Source: Planctomycetaceae bacterium
Lineage (GTDB): Bacteria; Planctomycetota; Planctomycetia; Pirellulales; Pirellulaceae
Assembly (NCBI GenBank): GCA_020638995.1
Contig: JACKHM010000005.1
Coordinates: forward strand, 1 to 64,000
Direction: 5' to 3'
Length of the DNA stretch: 64,000 nt
Shown here: positions 16,709 to 24,306 of the stretch, in pieces
Layout of the letters: every line of letters begins with the position of its first letter
Position numbering within the stretch: the first letter of the stretch is position 1
Notes under the pieces: generated by a model
What the model was told of the DNA's origin: nothing
The model's input: only the letters and a program-made list of their open reading frames with translations
Database searches by the model: none
Program-made: the position numbers and the translations under genes

Positions 16709-17608
16709 CTACTCAGAGGTATCGGATGCTTCCCCGGAGAGATCCCAAGCGGTGAGCCACTCGGTTCCTGTACGCTTAAGTTGGAAGTCGGATGCGAGTC
16801 GTTCTTCCATATCGGGAAGGTGCGCTGCGCCGTAGAAGATAGCAATGCGCGCACGACCTGATTCAAGCTGTTGCTTCAGTATCCGCAACGCCGCTTTGTT
16901 GCGTTCGGTGACGATCGTCGACCCTTCCGGACCATCGAGTATGGCCGTGGCAGCTTCCATATCTTCAAACTGTTCTGCCATCACTCGCTTCAAGCGGAGT
17001 GATCGATCCTCAGGTTTTGCAAACAATGCAGAAAGCAATTGTGCGTCGCCTTCTCTGGCTGGATCTCGTGCCTGCATGGCGATGCTTTGACCAAACATGC
17101 GCAGAAACATTTGCGTCATGCTTTCCCCTCGTGTGGTCATGCTTTGCGAGAATTCTTCGGGAGTCATGTCGGCATGAACAAAGTTCTTCTTGCTGTAGTC
17201 CACGCAATCGAGTTGGAATTGAAGTGATAGCATGTTTTTCATCGTCAGCTGAAGAAAGCTTACCGGATGAGCTGAACGCTGACCGGACGTCGGGGTCGTG
17301 TCTCGCGGTGCCACCAATTCGTAGAGGACGGCATCGTAGGTTTCGAACACCTTGTTTAGCTTGTCATAGTACGCTTTGTCGCCGATGTGCACGGCACCAA
17401 CTAAGTCAACGAGGACTTCTTTACCATGAACTTGTCCGGTGTAGCTCGCGATTACTGTTTCTAACGCCACCAGCTGCTTGGCATCGTTGCGCCGAAGCCT
17501 CAAGAAATCTGGTTTTGATTCGACGGTCTGTGGATCGGCCCAGACGCTCGAGGCGAGCAGCAACAAGCAATTCGCGATGATTGTGATTTGAAATTGTTTG
17601 AAAGACAT
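16709..17608 (-). CDS. TraB/GumN-like secreted protein
   Basis: 299 residues with a signal peptide (ITIIANCLLLLASSVWA, cleavage at WAD). The TraB/PrgY/GumN pattern is present: VDLVGAVHIGDKAYYDKLNKVF with YDAVLYELVAPR (the GxxH and ExE-like paired motifs), and near the C-terminus IAIFYGAAHLPDMEERL, the second GxxH motif. The family is thought to be a metal-dependent peptidase-like fold related to Tiki proteins, active outside the cytoplasm. The middle of the protein is helical and carries a Met-rich run (MTTRGESMTQMFLRMF). It probably acts in the periplasm; substrate unknown. Confidence 0.78.
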   Translation of the reverse strand: MSFKQFQITIIANCLLLLASSVWADPQTVESKPDFLRLRRNDAKQLVALETVIASYTGQVHGKEVLVDLVGAVHIGDKAYYDKLNKVFETYDAVLYELVAPRDTTPTSGQRSAHPVSFLQLTMKNMLSLQFQLDCVDYSKKNFVHADMTPEEFSQSMTTRGESMTQMFLRMFGQSIAMQARDPAREGDAQLLSALFAKPEDRSLRLKRVMAEQFEDMEAATAILDGPEGSTIVTERNKAALRILKQQLESGRARIAIFYGAAHLPDMEERLASDFQLKRTGTEWLTAWDLSGEASDTSE

Positions 17609-18157
17609 TGTGCTTGCCTTATTGATCAGCGTTGTGCAAAAGAAACCTTATTGCATAAGAAACAGAAACATCGTGTTTACGAGCTTCCAATGACTCGAGC
17701 GACCGTCGTACTGAGGGGCTAAGATTGGCGACTGGTGTTGAGTTTGCTAAAGAAGTATATGCTCTAGGCGGGCGATCGCAATTCGGTTCGCCTGCTTGAG
17801 GGGGCGGTTAACAGCATTTTTGTTTGCCAGGTATCTTGCAAGTTCGCGAGACGGATGCCACAATCACCGTCGTTAGGTACCTACAGCTTTCGCGGGTTTC
17901 TGCCCCACCTGCGGAAGCAACTCTTCTGGCCTTCGCAGGTTACTGCCCCCCTGCGGAGGCCGTTTTCGTTCTTGATGTGATCGCTAGCAGCGCATCAAAC
18001 GACCCGTACTATCGGAATTCTCGGTAAGGGTTGCCTTTCTTACTCAACTTCTGCGACGCGTATTTCCGATAAGACCGTCACGAGGCTCGTCTATCAGCCG
18101 GACGGAGCTCTGGAATCGTGACCGTTACATCGTCACCGTCGAAGGTGGAAGAAAGTC
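17609..18157. other. Intergenic region of 549 bp between divergent genes
   Basis: It separates the TraB-like (minus) and BBP7 (plus) genes. It holds the hairpin pair at 17889-17960 and an AT-rich stretch around 17640-17680. A 67-codon plus-strand frame (17824-18027) is mostly the repeat sequence and is not supported as a gene. A ribosome-binding site AAGGTGGAAGAAAG lies just before the BBP7 ATG. Confidence 0.5.
17889..17960. repeat. Tandem pair of imperfect 29-30 bp hairpin units
   Basis: Units at 17889-17918 and 17932-17960 share TTCGC(A/G)GGTT(T/A)CTGCCCC.CCTGCGGA.GC. Each folds, CGC(A/G)GG pairing with CCTGCG. The starts are 43 bp apart. It could be a duplicated regulatory hairpin upstream of the BBP7 gene. 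Confidence 0.5.
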
Positions 18158-19396
18158 ATGTCGATACGCAAAATATTTGGATCTTTCGCAACGATTGCTG
18201 CTCTCGCCTTGCTGGTTTCGCACGTGAATGCGCAGCACGAGATACATCGGGGCATGCCTATTATCGATCCGGATGGAAACGATCCAGATCTCTGGCATCC
18301 ATTTGTGGACACAACAGCGTTTCCGCACGACTTTCAGTTCTTCGCACCCGCTGAGTTTGGCGAATTCGGAAACGGTGCTGAAGCACCGACCGGTTGGTTT
18401 GCGACAGCGGACCGGATGCACATCTACTTCTCGCGACCGAGAGACGAACCTTCGCATACCGAGGGCGACTTTACTTGGGGGAATCGCTTCACCGTGGGTT
18501 ACATGAGTGAAGAGGATCACGGCTGGTTTGCTGAGTTCTGGAACATCAGCGGTCCGAATGTGTTCGCAGTCACCGAGGCAGAACGTGTCAATGTACTCAA
18601 TACGAACGACGAGATTAACACGGTGAGTCAAAACTACGTGGACTTGCGATCTGGTGGCACCGTCACGGTTATGGATCAAAACCCGGGCGTTCCGCTAAGC
18701 GACCAAAACAATGCCATCAGCGGAGATCGACGCTATTTCATCCGCGACAGTCTTAACGCTGCTAACCATACGAGTCTGGAGATCAACAAGTCGTTCCGTT
18801 GGAAACCTCTCCACTATGGTAGCCGCATTGAACCGTTCTTCGGCTTTCGCTACATGAACTTTCAAGACTACTGGGAGCAAGACAGCTACTCTCGAATTAC
18901 TGATTTGGGCGTCGATGTTGGACAAGTCCCGCCACTAACACAGGATCCATCGCTGCTTCAGAACGAGCGGTTTGATCAACTGACTTCCCGGTTTGATAAC
19001 CACATGGTCGGCGGCCAGTTCGGAGCTCGCTGGTATAAGGTGAAAGGACGTTGGAACCTGTCAAGTGAGATCCGGGCGTTCCTCTTCTCGAACTTTCAGT
19101 TCCAGCGGACTCAGCTGCACTCAGAGCTGACTTTCTACAACAACACGGGAGTTGATGAAATGCCAGAAGGCGTCTTCCTGAATAACACGATCACCTCAGC
19201 CAACGCGACTGAATTTGTGTTCGGTGGCGAGGTACGTGCCGAAGCAGCCTACGAGCTCACCCGGGATGTTTCGGTGAGGTTGGGCATCACGTTTAGCGAA
19301 CTCGGACGGGGCATCGGACGAGGAAACAACATCAACCGAAATGACCAAAGCGTGACGATGTTTGGGACGACATTCGGCGTCGACTACAAGCGGTAA
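18158..19396 (+). CDS. BBP7-type outer-membrane beta-barrel protein
   Basis: 412 residues with a signal peptide (IFGSFATIAALALLVSHVNA, cleavage before QHE). After a short Asp/Pro-rich segment comes the BBP7 entry motif GWFATADRMHIYFSRP, then WGNRFTVGYMSEEDHGWFAEFWNI. The strands include FRWKPLHYGSRIEPFFGFRYMNF and FDNHMVGGQFGARWYK, and the end reads VSVRLGITFSELGRG.......TMFGTTFGVDYKR. These are the alternating amphipathic strands of the planctomycete BBP7 family (secreted, outer-membrane, function unknown). It stands alone, bounded by hairpin repeats upstream and a strong terminator downstream. Confidence 0.85.
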   Translation: MSIRKIFGSFATIAALALLVSHVNAQHEIHRGMPIIDPDGNDPDLWHPFVDTTAFPHDFQFFAPAEFGEFGNGAEAPTGWFATADRMHIYFSRPRDEPSHTEGDFTWGNRFTVGYMSEEDHGWFAEFWNISGPNVFAVTEAERVNVLNTNDEINTVSQNYVDLRSGGTVTVMDQNPGVPLSDQNNAISGDRRYFIRDSLNAANHTSLEINKSFRWKPLHYGSRIEPFFGFRYMNFQDYWEQDSYSRITDLGVDVGQVPPLTQDPSLLQNERFDQLTSRFDNHMVGGQFGARWYKVKGRWNLSSEIRAFLFSNFQFQRTQLHSELTFYNNTGVDEMPEGVFLNNTITSANATEFVFGGEVRAEAAYELTRDVSVRLGITFSELGRGIGRGNNINRNDQSVTMFGTTFGVDYKR

Positions 19397-19420
19397 GTCC
19401 GTCGGTCCACATACAGAACT

Positions 19421-19469
19421 GAAGTAACCGCGAGTGGCTTGGAAGCGCCGCTTGCGGTTACTTCTTTTT
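19421..19469 (+). terminator. Rho-independent terminator after the BBP7 gene
   Basis: An 18-bp stem pairs 19421-19438 (GAAGTAACCGCGAGTGGC) with 19447-19464, with two G-U pairs and an 8-base loop, then TTTTT. It starts 24 bp after the BBP7 stop. The complement also ends in A/T-rich text, so it may serve the convergent operon too. Confidence 0.9.
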
Positions 19470-19489
19470 CTATGGACAGGCGTCAATCG

Positions 19490-19813
19490 CTACTCAGACG
19501 ACGTCATTTCCCGCAATTCATCCAGCTCTGAGAATAGCCGGTGACGAAGCGGGCTTTCAGGACGAAGCTCTTCGAGCAACTCTTCGGCTTTCTCGAATGT
19601 CTCGTTGATCAGGCCCTCTACTTTGATCAGCTTGCGAAAACTGCGTTCTACTTGCGATTCCGTTAGCACTTTAAAAAGTCTCCCGAAGCCTCGAAATTGT
19701 AATCTGATTTGTATTTTAGAAGGGTGACCTGAGCACGCAATCCCATTTCTTGTCCGCGCGATCGTAAACTGGCTGCCGGGAATATACTGCGTCAGTCGCC
19801 GCGGGGTTGCCAT
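19490..19813 (-). CDS. Small protein of unknown function, last gene of the FAAL-ACP-AOS operon
   Basis: 107 residues. The ATG lies 2 bp after the TAA of the fused oxoamine synthase gene, so the two must be co-transcribed. The first 45 residues are basic with beta-like alternation (LTQYIPGSQFTIAR, IQIRLQFRGFGRLFKVL). The remainder is a strongly charged helix pair (VERSFRKLIKVEGLIN, FEKAEELLEELRPES). No family was recognised. The true start may be internal (a GTG just before LTESQVERS), in which case the protein would be a short coiled-coil of about 60 residues. It could be a partner of the enzyme or an unrelated regulator. Confidence 0.6.
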   Translation of the reverse strand: MATPRRLTQYIPGSQFTIARTRNGIACSGHPSKIQIRLQFRGFGRLFKVLTESQVERSFRKLIKVEGLINETFEKAEELLEELRPESPLRHRLFSELDELREMTSSE

Positions 19814-19815
19814 GT

Positions 19816-22800
19816 TTAACTGCTAATGCAACTCGGGTCAATCTCCAGTAAGTTTCGTGAGACCGCCTCGACGGTACTTTCTATTTGTTGTTCCGTGTGC
19901 AGCGACGTAACGAAGAAGCGAAGCCGCGCTGCGGACTCTTCAACGGCAGGATACAGGATTGGCTGCACGTTGATCCCGCTATCGAACAGCGATCGCGATA
20001 GACGAAGCGCGTTGAGCGAGTTGCCGATGATCACAGGAATCACAGGCGTGTTGTTGCTGAATCCGGTATTCAATCCCTTTGCTTTCGCCAATTCCAGGAA
20101 TCGCTTTGAATTTGCTTGGACGCGGGCCACACGCTCTGGCTCTTTTTGGAGCAGACGTAGCGAGGCTAAGGCGGCCGCACAGTTTGGTGGGGAAAGTCCG
20201 ACGCTGTATACGAATCCGGGAGCCGTATATTTTAAGTACTCAATCAATTCCTTACAGCCTGCGATGTAACCACCGCACGTGCCGAATGACTTGCTAAGCG
20301 TCCCCATCCAAATATCCACATCGTTCGCATCAACTCCGAAGTGTTCACTGATCCCTCGCCCCGTCGCTCCCATCGTTCCCATGGAGTGTGCTTCGTCAAC
20401 CATCAGAAATACCTTATGGCGGCACTTGACCTCGACAAACTTCGCGAGGTCGGGATAGTCACCGTCCATGCTGTATACGCCCTCGATGACGACTAGCACA
20501 CGTCGATACTCATGACGAATCTCCTCCAAAATCGCATCGAGTTGCGCCCAGTCGTTGTGACCAAAGCCACGACGCCTAGCGCCCGAGAGAATAGCACCCT
20601 GCATGATACTGTTGTGCGACAACGCGTCATGCAGGATCAAATCGCCTGGGCCGAAGAGGTGGCCGATGGTCGTTTCGTTCGTGGAGTGGCCACCAACAAA
20701 GACGACCGCGTCGTCGACACCAAGGAAAGCTGCGATTTCTCGCTCGAGTTCGCTGTGAATCGTCTTCTCTCCGGAGACGAGACGACTTGCCGACACGCTA
20801 GTGCCGAATTTCATCGCTGCTTCACAAGCGGCCTTGGCGACGGCGGGATCGCCAGACATGCCGAGGTAGTTATAGCTCGACCAACTGATCAATTCTCTAC
20901 CATCAATGATCGTGCGGTCGTTCGTAACTCCTTCGTGTCGAGTGAAATAGGGATTGGGGATGCCGGAGAATGAGAGCAACGTGGCTTGTTGTTGAAGCCG
21001 TTTGTACTCGGCCATCTCGGCGAATAAGTAATCCGCGGGCGGAATGTCGCGTATTGCCGGGACCCGCTTCGTGAAAGACGAGGGCAAGTCGCGGACTCGC
21101 GTTTCTGTGCCGATGTACGTCTGCACCGCCATCGTCACGGCACGGCAGGTTTCGATTTCCGAGAGCACGTCTTCCGGAAAGCGGCCTCCAAATGCCTCTT
21201 CGAGAGCATGCGCAATTTGCAATCGTTCCAACGAGTCCAGGCCCATTTCGACGATGTTCGAATCAATTGTCATGTCTTTCGCCCGCTCTTTTGCAACTTC
21301 GCGGACGTGATGCATGACGACTTCTGCGACATGCTCGTTTAACTCCTCGCGCAGATTCTCTCGCTGTGGCGCTCGCGACGTCGTGGTGGCCGCTGTCGAT
21401 TCAATGACGACCGCTTCCAGGTCGGCACCTTCTTCACCGCCGGACCAGGCTGTCCATCGAGCGATCACCGGCAGCGAGTCTTCCAAAAAGGCGGCTCGGC
21501 AGGCGTGACGCTGGATCTTGCCGCTCGATGTCTTGGGCATCGAGCCGAAGCGAACCAGAGCAATTACGTCGGGTGGCAATTCATGCTCGCGAGTCACATT
21601 GCTTCGAATCGCTTGAATCACCTTTGACCAGTCCTTGTGACGGGTCCGTTCCACTTCCGTCATTACTATCAAGCACTCACGTCCGTTCAGATCGACCGCG
21701 AACGCCGCTGCCGCACCAGCCTGCAACCGAGGATCTGTTCGTTCGACCGTCTGCTCGATGTCTTGGGGATATCGATTAACACCGCGAACGATGATCAAAT
21801 CCTTGAGGCGTCCTGTGACGAATAGCTCGCCATGATCCATGAATCCCAAATCGCCGGTGCGAAGATAGCCCGACTCGCCCCGGGAAGTTGTAGCTCTGAA
21901 TGTCTCGTTTGTAATGTCTGGCTTGTCCCAATAGCCCTGTCCCACGCTTTGGCTGCGTACCCAGATCTCACCTACCTGATGTTCGGGCAGTGGTTTGCGG
22001 CTTTCGGGGTCGACGATAATGACCTCTTCTTCCGGCAAGACATGTCCACAACCGACGAGTTCGCGTGCGCCCGCTTCGTTGACTGCTGCTGGCACCACGC
22101 GATGCTCATCCAACGCGTCACCATCGAAAGCACGAATAATTGGCGGATCTTTTCGGTGACTGCCCGTTACGATCAAGGTGGTCTCCGCCATACCGTAGCA
22201 GGGATAGCAGGCTTCGCCGCGGAAACCCACGGGCGTGAATCGTTCGATGAACGCTCTTAAGGTCGTGGAGCGAATTGGTTCCGCTCCGTTAAACGCGACG
22301 AGCCAGCTTTGGAGGTCGAGCCCATCGAGTTCGTCGTCGGTGATCTTGTCAACACACAGATCGTAAGCAAAGTTCGGTCCACCACTGATCGTTACATCAT
22401 ACTTCGTAATGCCTCGCAACCAGCGTACCGGCTTTTGCAGAAACGACATCGGCGACATCAGCACGTTGGGTCGCCCGATAAACAATGGCATCAACACTCC
22501 GCCAACGAGCCCCATATCGTGGTAAGTCGGCAGCCAACTCAAACCCACCGTTTCGGAGTCTGCTTCGAATGAGTCCACGATCAGTTGGCAATTGTGGATC
22601 ATGTTGGAGTGAGAGAGCATCACGCCCTTAGGATTACCGGTGGAACCCGACGTATATTGCAACACCGCGAGAGACGAGTTTTCAAACCTCGGAGGCTCCC
22701 AAGCTTCTGCTTCAGTATCGGAGATTTGGTCAGTTGCGATCCACTTGGCTGACTGTAGTGAGGGTGCTTCCTTCAGCATTCCTTGAACGCGATCTGCGAC

Positions 22801-23184
22801 ATCCGCCACGGTTAATGCTGCCTTGGCTTGTGCATCGTCCGAAATTGCGTCAATCCGCGACATGTACCTATTTCGGCGAGGCGGATAAGCCGGTATCGCG
22901 GTCGCTCCCGCGTAGAGGCAACCCATGAATCCGCTCACGAAATCCAGACCGGGCGGGTATAACAACAAGACTCGCTCACCGCGCATTCCCTGTGAAACCA
23001 AGTGCGCGCCAATCGCTCGTGCTCGGAGGTCTAAGGCCCCGTAGCTCAACAGGATTTCCTCTTCGTCGCCGTCTGAAAAATAGAAAGCGGTGCGTTCCGG
23101 CGTCTGCTCCGTCCAGTAGCGGAGGCTGTCGACCAAGTTGGATGTGGGAGGAGAGTATGGAGCGAAAGATCGTGCGAGATTCAC
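19816..23184 (-). CDS. Fused fatty acyl-AMP ligase, acyl carrier protein and alpha-oxoamine synthase
   Basis: 1122 residues; GTG start at 23184 with GGAGAG 8 bases upstream. Residues 15-580 are an adenylating enzyme: LQYTSGSTGNPKGVM (176-190), YGMAETT, YLRTGDLG, then GRLKDLIIVRGVNRYPQDIE. The last is the form seen in FAALs, which hand the acyl group to a carrier protein rather than CoA. KTSSGKIQR holds the catalytic Lys556. Residues 610-690 are an ACP with the phosphopantetheine serine in MGLDSLE (Ser651). Residues 735-1115 are a PLP-dependent alpha-oxoamine synthase (YNYLG, VDEAHSMGTMG, TLSKSFG with Lys965). Inferred: it activates a fatty acid, holds it on its own ACP and condenses it with an amino acid, losing CO2, to give a long-chain amino ketone. 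That is sphingoid- or sulfonolipid-like chemistry; the amino acid is not deducible. Confidence 0.92.
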   Translation of the reverse strand: MNLARSFAPYSPPTSNLVDSLRYWTEQTPERTAFYFSDGDEEEILLSYGALDLRARAIGAHLVSQGMRGERVLLLYPPGLDFVSGFMGCLYAGATAIPAYPPRRNRYMSRIDAISDDAQAKAALTVADVADRVQGMLKEAPSLQSAKWIATDQISDTEAEAWEPPRFENSSLAVLQYTSGSTGNPKGVMLSHSNMIHNCQLIVDSFEADSETVGLSWLPTYHDMGLVGGVLMPLFIGRPNVLMSPMSFLQKPVRWLRGITKYDVTISGGPNFAYDLCVDKITDDELDGLDLQSWLVAFNGAEPIRSTTLRAFIERFTPVGFRGEACYPCYGMAETTLIVTGSHRKDPPIIRAFDGDALDEHRVVPAAVNEAGARELVGCGHVLPEEEVIIVDPESRKPLPEHQVGEIWVRSQSVGQGYWDKPDITNETFRATTSRGESGYLRTGDLGFMDHGELFVTGRLKDLIIVRGVNRYPQDIEQTVERTDPRLQAGAAAAFAVDLNGRECLIVMTEVERTRHKDWSKVIQAIRSNVTREHELPPDVIALVRFGSMPKTSSGKIQRHACRAAFLEDSLPVIARWTAWSGGEEGADLEAVVIESTAATTTSRAPQRENLREELNEHVAEVVMHHVREVAKERAKDMTIDSNIVEMGLDSLERLQIAHALEEAFGGRFPEDVLSEIETCRAVTMAVQTYIGTETRVRDLPSSFTKRVPAIRDIPPADYLFAEMAEYKRLQQQATLLSFSGIPNPYFTRHEGVTNDRTIIDGRELISWSSYNYLGMSGDPAVAKAACEAAMKFGTSVSASRLVSGEKTIHSELEREIAAFLGVDDAVVFVGGHSTNETTIGHLFGPGDLILHDALSHNSIMQGAILSGARRRGFGHNDWAQLDAILEEIRHEYRRVLVVIEGVYSMDGDYPDLAKFVEVKCRHKVFLMVDEAHSMGTMGATGRGISEHFGVDANDVDIWMGTLSKSFGTCGGYIAGCKELIEYLKYTAPGFVYSVGLSPPNCAAALASLRLLQKEPERVARVQANSKRFLELAKAKGLNTGFSNNTPVIPVIIGNSLNALRLSRSLFDSGINVQPILYPAVEESAARLRFFVTSLHTEQQIESTVEAVSRNLLEIDPSCISS

Positions 23185-23462
23185 GTGGGCCGCTCTCCAG
23201 TGGATAAGGAAATCATGGTCACTTGTGCATTGGCTGAGGTTTTGAGGTCCTCGGTGTCAAACGGAGTTGTAACGTACGTTTCCGACCAGTTTACCTTCGA
23301 CCCGTCCATCACTCCAGAATCGTCGCCACCGGCTGGCAACTCCAGCGGATCGCCCGCGAAATTCGCGAACGAATACGATTCTCCGTCGCGTCCGAAAGAA
23401 ACGGGAAACCTTCTCCAGATTACGCGACCGGAACCACAACCATTTCGGTCACCCGAGGTCAT
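23181..23462 (-). CDS. Possible small coupled ORF upstream of the FAAL-ACP-AOS gene
   Basis: 93 codons. Its TGA overlaps the GTG start of the large fused enzyme as GTGA, which is the arrangement of translationally coupled genes. The product is soluble with no signal peptide, domain or recognised relative; the middle is Gly/Asp-rich (LELPAGGDDSGVMDGSKVNW). Codon choice is not obviously unlike neighbours. The opposite strand is also open here, so the frame could be chance. Kept only because of the overlap. Confidence 0.3.
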   Translation of the reverse strand: MTSGDRNGCGSGRVIWRRFPVSFGRDGESYSFANFAGDPLELPAGGDDSGVMDGSKVNWSETYVTTPFDTEDLKTSANAQVTMISLSTGERPT

Positions 23463-23468
23463 CGCGAA

Positions 23469-24179
23469 CTACTTCAATTCTCGGAGCACCAAGTTTCGCC
23501 ACTGAACGGTTGTGCCGACCGCATCCGCGTTCTTGCCAATTCCATGCACCTGTAAGGCGATGAATCCCGAGGCTGTCATGTCATCCGTGAACTCTGCTCG
23601 CAATTCACCGTTCAACCATGTCTTGATCGAATTCCCGTTGCACTCGACCCGCACCGCGTTCCACTCGCCCGGTTTGAAAATCCTCTGGCCTTGCTTCGTA
23701 AAGGCCTGTGGATCGCCACCACAAATGCCAGGGAACAGCCAGCCGCGACGCCCTTCGTCATAGATCCCGCCAGACCATAGTCGATCGGGTTTGTTTGGAT
23801 CGATCTCGACTTGATAGCCGTGTACCCGACCTGCTGCGATCCTTTTCTTCTTGCCTCCTACTTCTATTTCAGTGTCCTCTTCGAAGACGTTACTGCGAAA
23901 TTGCACGCCCGAATTCAAGCGGTCATCGCACTTGTATTCATACTCCAGCACAAAGTCGCCGTACGTCTTTTCAGTACACAAGAAACTATTCGGCGTATCG
24001 GGCACCGACTCTCCGACGATGACGCCATTCTCGACTCGGTATATAGCCTTGCCACCCCTCTGAATCCACCCATCAAGGGACTCGCCATTGAACAGCTGCT
24101 TTGCTTCATCCGCATCGATTGGCGTTACGCACAGGATCGCGGCGAGTAAAGCGGCGGCGCCCGATTGTCTTGCAAACAT
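23469..24179 (-). CDS. DUF1080 (3-keto-disaccharide hydrolase-like) secreted protein
   Basis: 236 residues with a signal peptide (GAAALLAAILCVTPIDA). The DUF1080 domain fills the rest: LFNGESLDGWIQRGG, YRVENGVIVGES, FLCTEKTYGDFVLEYEYK, NSGVQFRS, VHGYQVEID, YDEGRRGWL, WNAVRVECNGNSIKTWLNG and GFIALQVHG. The fold is a concanavalin-like jelly roll. The family is enriched in planctomycetes and in Bacteroidota; some members hydrolyse 3-keto-glycosides. It is probably periplasmic. The gene stands alone between the oxoamine operon and a divergent metallohydrolase. Confidence 0.92.
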   Translation of the reverse strand: MFARQSGAAALLAAILCVTPIDADEAKQLFNGESLDGWIQRGGKAIYRVENGVIVGESVPDTPNSFLCTEKTYGDFVLEYEYKCDDRLNSGVQFRSNVFEEDTEIEVGGKKKRIAAGRVHGYQVEIDPNKPDRLWSGGIYDEGRRGWLFPGICGGDPQAFTKQGQRIFKPGEWNAVRVECNGNSIKTWLNGELRAEFTDDMTASGFIALQVHGIGKNADAVGTTVQWRNLVLRELK

Positions 24180-24306
24180 GTTTATTCTCCGTCAGAGTTC
24201 AATGAATCTTGATCGTGCTCTTGAATTGTCAGCATAATTACGTGAACTGGGTCCGTCGTTCATATAGGGGTCCGTCAACCAACTTGGCTGCCTTCAGGAG
24301 TGTTTG

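Noticed and set aside
16567..16866. 100 extra N-terminal codons for the TIM-barrel protein
   Set aside because: They overlap the TraB-like gene and read as unstructured Ser/Pro text; the barrel starts right after the internal ATG.
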